A stretch of 36,474 bases of DNA from Bryobacteraceae bacterium (GTDB taxonomy: Bacteria > Acidobacteriota > Terriglobia > Bryobacterales > Bryobacteraceae). The DNA lies in contig JAIEPW010000112.1 of assembly GCA_019748195.1 (NCBI GenBank), positions 1 through 36,474 on the forward strand. The letters run 5' to 3'. A program made the position numbers and the translations under genes. The notes beneath the pieces were generated by a model. That model was not told the DNA's origin and made no database searches. It was given only the letters and a program-made list of their open reading frames with translations. Below are positions 8,742 to 16,592 of the stretch, in pieces (the first letter of the stretch is position 1; each line of letters starts with the position of its first letter).

Positions 8742-9782
8742 ATGAGACCGCTATGCCTTGCATTTCTGACAATCGCCATTCTGGCGGAATCCACGAGCGC
8801 GCAGCAGCGGGCGCCGGAAACGGCGCCGCCGCAGCGGGCCGCGGGCATGCCCGATCCGGACGCCATGCGCCAGGATCAGGTGGTGAAGGACATCGACGAC
8901 GTGATGTGGCACCTGAAGCTGGGCGACATCGCGCACGTGGATAAGGTCCGCTACACCAGCCTTCCGCCGGCGCGGATCACCAATCCGAACGCGCCCGGGG
9001 CGAAAAACCCGCTGATCATCTCCGCCTATACGTTCATTCCCAAAAACCTGGACCGGTCGAAGAAGCACCCGCTGATCGTATTCACGCACGGCGGCGTGCA
9101 TTCGAACTTCGGCACCTCCTACGCGAACATCGTGCGGGAACTGGTGGAGCAGGGCTATTCGATTGTCGCCACCGATTACCGCGGCTCGACCGGCTACGGC
9201 GCGGGGTTCTGGATGCAGATCGACTACGGCGGACGGGAGGTGGACGACGTCGATGCCGGGCGCGCCTGGATGCTGGAGAATCACCCCTTCCTCGATCCCA
9301 AGCGTGTGGGCGCCATCGGCTGGAGCCATGGAGGCATGATCAGCCTGCTGAACATCTTCGAGCGTCCCGACAGCTACGCCGTCTGCTACGCGGGCGTCCC
9401 CGTCAGCGATCTGGTGGCGCGGCTCGGCTACCAGAGCGAATCGTACCGCGCGTTATACTCCGCGCCGTATCACATCGGCAAAACGGTGCGGGAAGACATT
9501 CAGGAGTATCTGAAGCGCTCGCCCATGACCCATGTCGCCAAGCTGCGGACTCCGCTGCTGATCCACACCACCACCAACGACGAGGATGTGAACTTTCTGG
9601 AAGTCCAGCGGCTGATTCAGGCGTTGAAGGCGGAAGGCAAGCAGTTCGAGCACAAGATCTACCAGGATGCGCCGGGCGGGCACGCGTTCAACCGGCTGGA
9701 CACGAAGCTGGCCAAGGAATCGCGCGCGGAGATCTGGCGGTTCCTGAACCGGTACCTGAAGCCGGAACGCGGCATCCAGTAG
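8742..9782 (+). CDS. Secreted S9-type (prolyl oligopeptidase-like) alpha/beta hydrolase
   Basis: A 346-aa protein with a signal peptide (residues 1-20, probable cleavage after STSA) and an alpha/beta-hydrolase fold. The nucleophile elbow is GWSHGG (Ser195), the oxyanion region is FTHGGVHSNFG (115-124), TDYRGSTGYG is the S9 signature upstream of the elbow, Asp280/Asp282 lies in TTTNDEDVNF and His314 in GGHAFN. This matches the catalytic domain of S9 dipeptidyl/acylaminoacyl peptidases without their propeller domain, so the substrate may be a small peptide or ester. It follows epsI by 30 bp and its ribosome site is in a hairpin. It lies in the exosortase operon by position; a functional link is unproven. 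Confidence 0.88.
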   Translation: MRPLCLAFLTIAILAESTSAQQRAPETAPPQRAAGMPDPDAMRQDQVVKDIDDVMWHLKLGDIAHVDKVRYTSLPPARITNPNAPGAKNPLIISAYTFIPKNLDRSKKHPLIVFTHGGVHSNFGTSYANIVRELVEQGYSIVATDYRGSTGYGAGFWMQIDYGGREVDDVDAGRAWMLENHPFLDPKRVGAIGWSHGGMISLLNIFERPDSYAVCYAGVPVSDLVARLGYQSESYRALYSAPYHIGKTVREDIQEYLKRSPMTHVAKLRTPLLIHTTTNDEDVNFLEVQRLIQALKAEGKQFEHKIYQDAPGGHAFNRLDTKLAKESRAEIWRFLNRYLKPERGIQ

Positions 9783-9835
9783 CCGCGAACAGTCATCGTT
9801 TTGAAACGGTGACGAATCCGTACCCGTCTGCGGGT

Positions 9836-11248
9836 ATGATCATCGAGCGCGTCGACGAATCCTCCCGCGATCGCACGCGGCATTTTTCGGAGTATGCCCG
9901 GCAGCGGGCACAAGGCGCCGTATTGCTGGACCCGGCGGCGTTGCACGATGAGGATCGCCGGCTATACGTGCGGCACACGCTTCGCGAGGATCATCAGGCG
10001 CGGATCCATAACCGTCCGGAAGGGGCGCAGGCCAAGTTTGACAAGCTGGCGGAGTCGCCCTTTGCGTTTTTCCGGGGAACCGCGCTGCTCTACTACCGCG
10101 ATTACGCGGGCAGCGACGCGGAGTTGCCGGAGGTCTTCTCGGTGGGCGACGTTCATCCGGAGAACTTCGGAGTAACCGCCAATGAGGACGGCGCGGCGTA
10201 CTTCGGCGTCAGCGACTTTGACGAGGCGGGCTTCGCACCGTTCTCCTGGGACGTGAAGCGAGGCGCTACCGGGTTTAACCTGGCGGCTCGGGAAAAAGGA
10301 TTGAAGAAGAACGCCCGCAAGGCGGTGGTGAAATCCTTTGTGGACGGCTATATGGGCGCACTGCTCGAGTTTGCGCGCAACGACCGCGAGCGATGGCACG
10401 AATTCCGGATCGACAACAGCCCGCCGCTGATCCGCAAACTGATCGAATCGGTGCAAAGCTCGCGGCGCGCCTTCCTGGCGGGCATGATCGACCTGAAAAA
10501 AGGCCGCTTCGTGGCCACCGAAGAAATCGTTCCCCACTCCAAGCACCGGGCGGATTTTCAGAAGGCGATCGACCGCTACCGGCGCAAGATCCAGGTGAGC
10601 CAGGAAGCGCGCGGCGGTCATTTCCGGGTGAAGGACGTAGCGATCAAGACGGGAAGCGGGACCGCCAGCCTGGGCCTGGACCGCTTCTTCGTCCTGATCG
10701 ACGGCGAGAGCGAGGATCCGGCCGACGACATCATTCTGGAAATGAAGCAGGCGCGGCGGTCGGCGATGTCCGGTTTGACGCCGAACGCTTCAGGCACGGG
10801 CGAAGCGAGAAACGGAAAGCGGAGGACGCGGCGGATGAACGACGCCGCGCGCGTCGTGCAGGCCCACCGGATGCAGATCGCCGGCGGCAACCAGTATCTG
10901 GGCGAAGTGGAGATGAACGGTCAGAGCTTTCTGGTCAGCGAGCGCAGTCCCTATAAAGGCAAGATGGACCTGAAGGGGCTGACCCAAGCGGAGTTCCTGG
11001 AATACGCCCGGATTTGCGGGTCCGTTCTGGCTCAGGTGCACGCGCGTTCCGACGAAGACACCGGCGCGATGACGGGACAGGCTGAGAATCGCATTCTTTC
11101 GGCGGTGCGGCCGGAAGTATTCCGATCCGATATCGCGCGCTTCGCGGAGGTGGCGGCGGACCGGGTAACGCGGGATTACCGGCTGTTCCGAAAGGACCAT
11201 GGACTGCGCGCGTTCGAGTTCGTCAAGGCCATGGAGCAGCCGGGTTGA
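9836..11248 (+). CDS. DUF2252 family protein
   Basis: A ~470-aa cytoplasmic protein with the DUF2252 signature: FAFFRGTALLYYRD (~residues 76-88), GDVHPENFG (104-112), SDFDEAGFAPFSWDVKR (126-142), then GSGTASLGLDRFFVL (273-287) with IILEMKQA (299-306), and a C-terminal LAQVHARS segment. The GD-x-H-x-x-N and DFD motifs recall the catalytic loop and metal-binding Asp of aminoglycoside-phosphotransferase/kinase folds, but biochemical function is not established. The ATG at 9836 is preferred; an in-frame GTG at 9809 would add nine residues and neither has a clear ribosome site. It is convergent with the CheW-like gene, stops 4 bp apart. Confidence 0.85.
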   Translation: MIIERVDESSRDRTRHFSEYARQRAQGAVLLDPAALHDEDRRLYVRHTLREDHQARIHNRPEGAQAKFDKLAESPFAFFRGTALLYYRDYAGSDAELPEVFSVGDVHPENFGVTANEDGAAYFGVSDFDEAGFAPFSWDVKRGATGFNLAAREKGLKKNARKAVVKSFVDGYMGALLEFARNDRERWHEFRIDNSPPLIRKLIESVQSSRRAFLAGMIDLKKGRFVATEEIVPHSKHRADFQKAIDRYRRKIQVSQEARGGHFRVKDVAIKTGSGTASLGLDRFFVLIDGESEDPADDIILEMKQARRSAMSGLTPNASGTGEARNGKRRTRRMNDAARVVQAHRMQIAGGNQYLGEVEMNGQSFLVSERSPYKGKMDLKGLTQAEFLEYARICGSVLAQVHARSDEDTGAMTGQAENRILSAVRPEVFRSDIARFAEVAADRVTRDYRLFRKDHGLRAFEFVKAMEQPG

Positions 11249-11252
11249 CGCC

Positions 11253-11678
11253 TTAACTCAGGCGGCAGGCGAGGGCGATGCCCGACCGGTCCAGGCGGAG
11301 CAGCGCGGCGTAATCGAGGATGCGGCGAGGGCGTCCGGCGGTGCGAATCCAGCCGGGCCGCGGGGATCGCGAGAAGGGCGCGAGCACGCCCGAGACGCGA
11401 TCGGCGGGGAACGCCGCCCATTCGGCGGCGCCGTCGATTTCGTGCTCGACTACGATGACGACTTGAGGGTGCAGTCCGGGGACCGGTTCGAGGTGGAGCT
11501 TCGGGGCGAGATCGAGGACGGGGATTTCGCGTCCGGCGTGGACCACGGTTCCGCTGAGCGCGGGATGGCGGACGGGGCGCAGCATCGCGGCGGGGAGGAT
11601 CGCGCGGACCACCGCCGCGTCGATGGCGAAATCCCGGCGGTGCAAACGGAACGCCAGGTAATTTCTGCTGGAACCCAC
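11253..11678 (-). CDS. Small free-standing CheW-domain protein
   Basis: A 141-aa protein read on the minus strand. It begins GSSRNYLAFRLHRRDFAI and continues with HPALSGTVVHAGREIPVLDL, the recognisable first half of a CheW domain (YLxFxLxxxxFAI ... GxxxxxGxxIPVxDL). The remainder (VVIVVEHE, GAAEWAAFPADRVSGVL) fits the second half. GTG at 11676-11678 is chosen because AAGGGGAGA lies just upstream on the minus strand; the frame stays open to 12047 but that extension is antisense to the next gene. CheW proteins couple receptors to CheA kinases, yet no chemotaxis gene is nearby, so this could be an adaptor for a distant array or a reduced regulator. Divergent from the metal-motif gene by 85 bp. 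Confidence 0.75.
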   Translation of the reverse strand: MGSSRNYLAFRLHRRDFAIDAAVVRAILPAAMLRPVRHPALSGTVVHAGREIPVLDLAPKLHLEPVPGLHPQVVIVVEHEIDGAAEWAAFPADRVSGVLAPFSRSPRPGWIRTAGRPRRILDYAALLRLDRSGIALACRLS

Positions 11679-11763
11679 TTGTCTCCCCTTATCGGACCGA
11701 TTGCGGGAACTTTGACGAATCGTTACGCTCGCGATGCGGGATAATGAGAGTTCGAGGCCACTC

Positions 11764-12687
11764 ATGGTTCGTTTGCTCGCAATTGCCGTCACCTCCGCGC
11801 TCTTGTTCCAGGACCCCAAGGTCCCGCCGGCGCCGCAAGCTCCCAAGGCCCCGGCTTCGGACGAGAACGCTCCGCCGAAGGAACCTGAGGAAGCTCCGGT
11901 GGAGTGGACCTGCCCGATGGACCCGGACGTCAAGGAGAAGGGCCCGGGCAGGTGTCCGCGCTGCAAGATGGCGCTGGTCCCGGGAATTCCGGACCCGCTG
12001 GAGTATCCGGTCAGCATCCAGACCGATCCCAAGGTACCGAAGCCCAATCAGGATACGAAGCTGACGCTGTGGGTGACCAATCCGAAGACCGGGAAGCAGG
12101 AAACCAAGTTCCAGGTGGTGCATGAGAAGCTCTATCACCTGTTTCTGGTGAGCCAGGACCTGAAGCATTTCGTGCACGAGCATCCGCTGCCGGTGGACGG
12201 CAGCAAGTTCGTGCTGGACTTCAAGTTTCCGGCGGCGGGGTATTGGCGCGCGCTGAGTGACTTCTATCCCGAGGCGGCGACGCCGCAGATGATCGCCAAT
12301 TCCATCTTCGTTCCCGGACCCGGATTTAAGATGGAGGTCCCGAAGCCGCGGCCGGACCTGGCGCCACAGAAGGCCGACAACATCTCGGTGTCGCTGACGA
12401 TGGAGCCGAAGGAGCCGATCGCCGGATTGAAGACGCTGATGTTTTTCAAGATCGAGCCGGGCGACGGCTTGGAAGAGTATCTGGGCGCGTGGGGACACAT
12501 GCTGGCGGCGAGCTGGGACTCGGTGGACATGATCCACAACCACCCGTTTATCGCCGACGGCGGGCCCAATGTCCAGTTCAACATGATCTTTCCCCGAGCC
12601 GGCGTTTACCGGGTGTGGGTGCAATTCCAGCGCAAGGGCGTGGTCAACACGGTGGCTTTCAACGTGCCGGTCGGCGAACTGAAGTAA
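11764..12687 (+). CDS. Exported protein with heavy-metal-binding motif and two His-rich beta domains
   Basis: A 307-aa protein: signal-like N-terminus (MVRLLAIAVTSALLF), a Pro/Ala-rich linker to residue ~46, a short metal-binding motif WTCPMDP (Cys50) with CPRCKMAL (Cys64, Cys67), and two related beta-rich halves. The first half has HLFLVSQDLKHFVHEHPLP, the second HMLAASWDSVDMIHNHPF, each ending in H-x-H-P. The motif resembles the YHYCPMHP-type heavy-metal-binding domain found on copper-handling proteins, but CPMHP is CPMDP here and CGM is CKM. The ATG at 11764 gives the signal sequence; an in-frame upstream ATG at 11734 would bury it. Periplasmic copper or other metal handling is an inference from the motif only. 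Confidence 0.8.
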   Translation: MVRLLAIAVTSALLFQDPKVPPAPQAPKAPASDENAPPKEPEEAPVEWTCPMDPDVKEKGPGRCPRCKMALVPGIPDPLEYPVSIQTDPKVPKPNQDTKLTLWVTNPKTGKQETKFQVVHEKLYHLFLVSQDLKHFVHEHPLPVDGSKFVLDFKFPAAGYWRALSDFYPEAATPQMIANSIFVPGPGFKMEVPKPRPDLAPQKADNISVSLTMEPKEPIAGLKTLMFFKIEPGDGLEEYLGAWGHMLAASWDSVDMIHNHPFIADGGPNVQFNMIFPRAGVYRVWVQFQRKGVVNTVAFNVPVGELK

Positions 12688-12831
12688 GGTAGCTGCCCAA
12701 TTGTTCGCGGATTTGCTGGGCGGTGACCATTGAGTGTTTCTCCGATCCCTTTTGTACGAGTTGCAGTAGCAGAGTTGAGACGGCTGTTCATGAGGGACGT
12801 TTCGTAGACCGCTGTAGTTCCGGTGAGCTAG

Positions 12832-12966
12832 CGGCAGTGGCAGTACATGCTGCCCGATGGCTCGATCGGGGCCGGCGGCAAGCCGGACCGCAAGCGCGTG
12901 CTGATGGATGGGAAACTGTACCGGCTCGAAGAATCCCGCGACGGGTGTGACCGGCGCGGACGGCTG
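12832..12966 (+). pseudogene. Possible remnant of a small conserved gene in the 12688-12968 gap
   Basis: The 281-bp gap between the metal-motif gene and the oxidase subunit gene (12688-12968) holds no complete gene. Within it one frame reads WQYMLPDGSIGAGGKPDRK followed by VLMDGKLYRLEE, after an in-frame TAG at 12829-12831. The pattern has the look of a conserved short protein segment, not of random sequence, but it has no matching start, and the open frame runs on antisense into the neighbouring gene. A decayed gene end is the simplest reading; chance coding potential in high-G+C DNA cannot be excluded. Confidence 0.25.
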
Positions 12967-12968
12967 AT

Positions 12969-13598
12969 TCAACGTGCCGACGAGCTATACAAGCTGAGCA
13001 CGAAGAACAGGATCAGCCACAGGATGCCCATCACGTGCCAGTACCAGGAGATCACCGCCAGCGTCTCGCGCCTCCGCGGCAACAGCGGACTGCGGGTCCG
13101 GTACAGAAGCCAGGCCAGCGCCGCCAATCCTCCCATCAGGTGCAGGCCGTGGCCGCCCGTGAACACGTAATAGAACGAAGCGTGGGGATTCGAGTCCATG
13201 AACGCGCCCTGGGCGAACAGTTGCCGCCAGGAGAGCGTTTGCAGGACCAGGAATACGATCCCGAGCGCCGCGGTGAACATCATCCAGCGCTGGAACATAG
13301 AGTGCCGCCCCTTGCGATAGAGCCGGTGGGCGGTCTCCATGGTCAGGCTGCTGAGCGCGATCACCGCGCTGGACCAGAGCATCAGGCTGGGCAGGGTCAC
13401 GGGCTGCCAGAAGGCCTGGTTCTGGGCGCGCCACAGGAAGGCGACGATCAGCGCGGCGAAAGTCGTGAGAAGGTACCCGAAGAAACACAGCAGGAAGATC
13501 CAGAACAGCCCGCGAGGCCGGCGAGGTTCCTCCAGCGACGAGGGCATCACCACCATGTGGCCAGTCTTACCGATACGAGTGCTGAGTAGGTCAGACAT
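12969..13598 (-). CDS. Haem-copper oxidase subunit III family membrane protein
   Basis: A 209-aa protein with five hydrophobic helices. Family features are a SLTMETAHRLYR segment, a HASFYYVFTGGHGLHLMGG segment with His residues and a final WHVMGILWLILFFVLSLY helix, as in cytochrome c / quinol oxidase subunit III. Subunit III stabilises the catalytic core and holds no redox centre. No subunit I, II or IV gene lies beside it, so this copy is orphaned or belongs to an enzyme encoded elsewhere (NO reductase-associated NorE-like proteins are also in this family). Start ATG at 13596-13598; an internal ATG at 13556 is an alternative and neither has a strong ribosome site. Confidence 0.85.
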   Translation of the reverse strand: MSDLLSTRIGKTGHMVVMPSSLEEPRRPRGLFWIFLLCFFGYLLTTFAALIVAFLWRAQNQAFWQPVTLPSLMLWSSAVIALSSLTMETAHRLYRKGRHSMFQRWMMFTAALGIVFLVLQTLSWRQLFAQGAFMDSNPHASFYYVFTGGHGLHLMGGLAALAWLLYRTRSPLLPRRRETLAVISWYWHVMGILWLILFFVLSLYSSSAR

Positions 13599-13614
13599 AA
13601 AGTACTGCTAACAA

Positions 13615-14412
13615 CTATTGTCTCTGGTTTGGGCCGCGCGCGGCTTTCTTGTCCAGGCCGGCGAGGCGGCGGAGGGAGGCGAGTTCGCCTCCGGCCAGCT
13701 CGCGAAACTTGCCGATCTCAAGCTCGCCGATCCCGATCGGTCCGATGCGGGTGCGAACCAGTTTCAGCACCTTGGCGCCCACCGCCTCCACCATGCGCCG
13801 AACCTGCCGGTTGCGTCCCTCGGTAATCACGAGTTCGAAGTGCGTGTATTTGCCCGAATCCCGGAGCCGGGTCACGATTGCCGGGCGGGTGAGACCGTCG
13901 GAGAGCTCCACGCCTTTCGCCAGTCGATCCAGTTGCTGGTCCGAAAGCAGGGTGGACGCTTTCACCAGATACGTCTTGGGGATCTTGTAATCCGGATTGG
14001 TCAGACGCTCGCCGAGTTGGGTGTCGTTGGTGAGCAGAAGCAGGCCGCTGGTGTCCTGGTCCAGGCGGCCGATGGGCGACACGAACTGGTCGACCCCGGA
14101 GAGCAGGTCGTAGACGGTGGGGCGGCCTTCCGGGTCCTTGTAGGTAGTGAGGAATCCCTTGGGCTTATATAGCAGGTAGTAGACCTTCTCCTGCGCTTCC
14201 AACGGTTTGCCGTCGAACAGGACTTTGTCGCGATGGAAATCGATCCACTGGTCGGGGTTCTCGGTGCGGCGTCCGTTGACGGTGACGCGGCCGGCGTGGA
14301 TCCAGCTTCTCGCTTCGCCGCGGGAGCCGAGGCCGGCCTTGGAGAGCACGCGTTCCAGGGTTTTTTGCTGCCGCGGCGGTTTGCGGGAGTCCTTCAATCC
14401 TCTATGATGCAC
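13615..14412 (-). CDS. S4-domain rRNA pseudouridine synthase (RsuA/RluB/RluE/RluF family)
   Basis: About 265 aa. An N-terminal S4 RNA-binding domain (LERVLSKAGLGSRGEARSWI then GRVTVNG, residues ~19-47) is followed by the synthase domain with YKPKGFLTT, the catalytic motif GRLDQDTSGLLLLTND (Asp118) and the late GRNRQVRRM motif. The order and lengths match the RluB/RsuA group, which convert a uridine of 23S or 16S rRNA to pseudouridine; which site cannot be decided. The start is uncertain: GTG at 14412, TTG at 14397 and TTG at 14463 are in frame, and the gene diverges from ftcD whose ATG is at 14417, so 14412 or 14397 is preferred to avoid overlap. It lies 16 bp downstream of the subunit III gene. 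Confidence 0.9.
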   Translation of the reverse strand: MHHRGLKDSRKPPRQQKTLERVLSKAGLGSRGEARSWIHAGRVTVNGRRTENPDQWIDFHRDKVLFDGKPLEAQEKVYYLLYKPKGFLTTYKDPEGRPTVYDLLSGVDQFVSPIGRLDQDTSGLLLLTNDTQLGERLTNPDYKIPKTYLVKASTLLSDQQLDRLAKGVELSDGLTRPAIVTRLRDSGKYTHFELVITEGRNRQVRRMVEAVGAKVLKLVRTRIGPIGIGELEIGKFRELAGGELASLRRLAGLDKKAARGPNQRQ

Positions 14413-14416
14413 AGGA

Positions 14417-15313
14417 ATGATCGAGTGCGTTCCAAATTTCTCGGAAGGACGGGACCTCCGCAAGGTGGAAGCGATTGTGGAGGCGATCCGGGCGACTCCG
14501 GGAGTCTTGCTGCTCGGCTGGGAGGCGGATCGGGATCACAACCGGGCGGTGGTGACCTTCGCGGGCGATCCGGAAAGCGTGCTGGCGGCGGCGGTTCAGG
14601 GGGCGGGCAAAGCGGCGGAATGGATCGACTTGCGGTCGCACCAGGGAGTGCATCCAAGAGTGGGAGCGGCGGATGTGATTCCCTTCGTTCCGCTCGAAGG
14701 ATCGGACCTGGCCGAGTGCGCGGCGGTGGCGCATCGCGCCGGAGCGGCGATCTGGGACAAGTGGCGCGTTCCGGTTTTCTTTTACGAAGCGGCGGCGCGG
14801 ACGCCGGAGCGGCGGCGGCTGGAGAAGGTGCGGCGGAAGGGATTTGAGCAACTGCTCGGAGATGTAGCCTCGCACATTCCGGATGTCGGAGGCGCGCGGG
14901 TGCATCCCACCGCGGGGGCCAGTTGCGTGGGCGCGCGCGACTTCCTGGTGGCGTTCAACATCGACCTGGAAACCGCGGATGCCGCCGTGGCGCGCGCCAT
15001 CGCGGCGAGAATCCGCGAGTCGTCCGGGGGGTTCCCGTTCGTCAAGGCCATGGGGCTGTACCTGCCGTCGCGAGGCTGCGCGCAGGTGTCGATGAACCTG
15101 ACGCGCTTTCGCGAGATCCCGGTGGAGCAAGTGTATGAGGCGGTTCAGGCGGAGGCGGCGCGGCTGGGAACGGCGATCCGCGGGCCCGAACTGATCGGGC
15201 TGATCCCCAACGCCGCCTACGAAATGGCGCCGGAATTCTACCAGCGGGTTCGCAACTTCGGGCCGGAGCGCATCATCGAAAGGCAGATCGCCGGCCTCAG
15301 GCTATACTCGTAA
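14417..15313 (+). CDS. ftcD: Glutamate formimidoyltransferase
   Basis: A 298-aa enzyme beginning MIECVPNFSEGRD, the typical N-terminus of the formiminotransferase domain. Further motifs are DRDHNRAVVTF, HQGVHPRVGAADVIPFVPL (catalytic His region), FYEAA and CVGARDFLVAFNIDL, then MGLYLPSRG and QVSMNLT. It transfers the formimino group from N-formimino-glutamate (a histidine breakdown product) to tetrahydrofolate. The cyclodeaminase half found in bifunctional animal FtcD is absent, as in many bacteria. No other hut genes are in the window. It opens an apparent four-gene operon; the next start is 4 bp after its stop. An AGGA touches the ATG, so the ribosome site is poorly spaced. Confidence 0.93.
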   Translation: MIECVPNFSEGRDLRKVEAIVEAIRATPGVLLLGWEADRDHNRAVVTFAGDPESVLAAAVQGAGKAAEWIDLRSHQGVHPRVGAADVIPFVPLEGSDLAECAAVAHRAGAAIWDKWRVPVFFYEAAARTPERRRLEKVRRKGFEQLLGDVASHIPDVGGARVHPTAGASCVGARDFLVAFNIDLETADAAVARAIAARIRESSGGFPFVKAMGLYLPSRGCAQVSMNLTRFREIPVEQVYEAVQAEAARLGTAIRGPELIGLIPNAAYEMAPEFYQRVRNFGPERIIERQIAGLRLYS

Positions 15314-15317
15314 GTCT

Positions 15318-16592
15318 ATGATCGCCGAGATCATCCTTGGTATCGGCCTGCTCGTTTTTCTGGCGCATTTCTTCACCGCTGTCTTTCAGCGCACCCGCAT
15401 TCCCGATGTTCTGCCGCTGATGCTGCTGGGAATTCTGCTGGGGCCGGTGCTGCACCTGGTGCAGCCCGGCGATTTCGGGCGCGTGGGCAGCGTAATGAGC
15501 CAACTGGCGCTGATCGTGATTCTGTTCGAGAGCGGAATCGCGCTGGACCCGAAGGTGCTGGTGAAGATCATCACGCCGATCGTGCGGCTGACGCTGGTGA
15601 CCTTCGCGGTGACGGTGGCGGCGGGATTCGCGGTCGCATATTACGGGCTGGGGATGAGCGCGCTGCTGGCCGGGTGCGCCGGAGTGGTGCTGGGCGGGAC
15701 TTCGGCGGCGGTGGTGATCGCGCTGGTGAAATCGCTGAAGATGCCCGATCCCATGGGGACCGTGCTGGTGCTCGAATCGGCGCTGGGAGATGTTCTGTGC
15801 ATCGTGATCCTGCTGGGATTGCTCGAAGGCGCGGCAGTGGGCCGGGTAGAGCCGTTAAAGATGGTGGGACATATCGTGGCGTCGCTGGCGATGGCGGCGG
15901 GCATCGGGCTGGCGGGCGGGCTGGGATGGCTGCTGGTGCTGGATCGCGTGCGGCAGTTCCCGAACACGGCATTCACCACCCTGGCGGTGGTGTTCATTTT
16001 GTTCGGCATCGCGGATGCAATGGGGTTCAGCGGGGCGATCGCCGCGCTGGCGTTCGGCGCGACTCTGACCAATTATCAGTCTCTGCCGCTGGACCGCCTG
16101 CGTCTCTTTCGAGACCGGCAACTGGGCACGCTGGAGCCGGCGGACGTGTCATTCTTCCTGGAGTTCTTGTTCCTGTTGAAGATTTTCTTTTTTGTCTACC
16201 TGGGGGTTTCGATTCAATTGCAGAATCTGAATCCGATCCTGTGGGCGGGCGTGTTCTGCGCGGCGATTTACCTGGCGCGCCTGATCATCGTGCGCATGAC
16301 GGTATTTCGCGAAAACGCGAGCTGGTTCGAGCTGGCGATTGCTTCGTTGATGGTTCCGAAGGGGCTGGTGTCGGCCGTACTTGCGGGAATGATCGTGGAG
16401 CGCGGCATCGAGGGCGGCGAGACGGTGAAGAACTTCACCTACATGGTGGTGCTGATCAGCATCACGTTGAGCGCGGTGATGATTCCGCTGGCGGAGCGGG
16501 GTCCGGCGCGCGCATTCTATCAGAGCTTTTTTGCAAACAAGGAACGCATCGATGACGGGGCTGAACCGATCGCGGCGGCAACATACCATTGA
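15318..16592 (+). CDS. Cation:proton antiporter (CPA family)
   Basis: A 424-aa membrane protein with 11-13 hydrophobic segments and no cytosolic TrkA-type domain. Sequence hallmarks of the Na+/H+ exchanger domain include the RIPDVLPLMLLGILLGP segment, LFESGIALD, the GGTSAAVV stretch and ESALGDVLCIV, where the acidic pair in the fifth/sixth helix is expected to carry ions. It would exchange Na+ or K+ for H+ at the inner membrane; ion specificity is not readable. It follows ftcD by 4 bp and its TGA stop overlaps the TTG start of truA (16589-16592), indicating coupled translation. There is no obvious metabolic link with its neighbours. Confidence 0.9.
   Translation: MIAEIILGIGLLVFLAHFFTAVFQRTRIPDVLPLMLLGILLGPVLHLVQPGDFGRVGSVMSQLALIVILFESGIALDPKVLVKIITPIVRLTLVTFAVTVAAGFAVAYYGLGMSALLAGCAGVVLGGTSAAVVIALVKSLKMPDPMGTVLVLESALGDVLCIVILLGLLEGAAVGRVEPLKMVGHIVASLAMAAGIGLAGGLGWLLVLDRVRQFPNTAFTTLAVVFILFGIADAMGFSGAIAALAFGATLTNYQSLPLDRLRLFRDRQLGTLEPADVSFFLEFLFLLKIFFFVYLGVSIQLQNLNPILWAGVFCAAIYLARLIIVRMTVFRENASWFELAIASLMVPKGLVSAVLAGMIVERGIEGGETVKNFTYMVVLISITLSAVMIPLAERGPARAFYQSFFANKERIDDGAEPIAAATYH

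Noticed and set aside
11712-11745. TTGACG and GATAAT upstream of the metal-motif gene as a promoter
   Set aside because: The spacer is 22 bp, too long for a standard sigma-70 promoter.
11689-12972. 427-codon minus-strand frame over the metal-motif gene
   Set aside because: Shadow of the plus-strand gene, which has a signal peptide and Cys motif.
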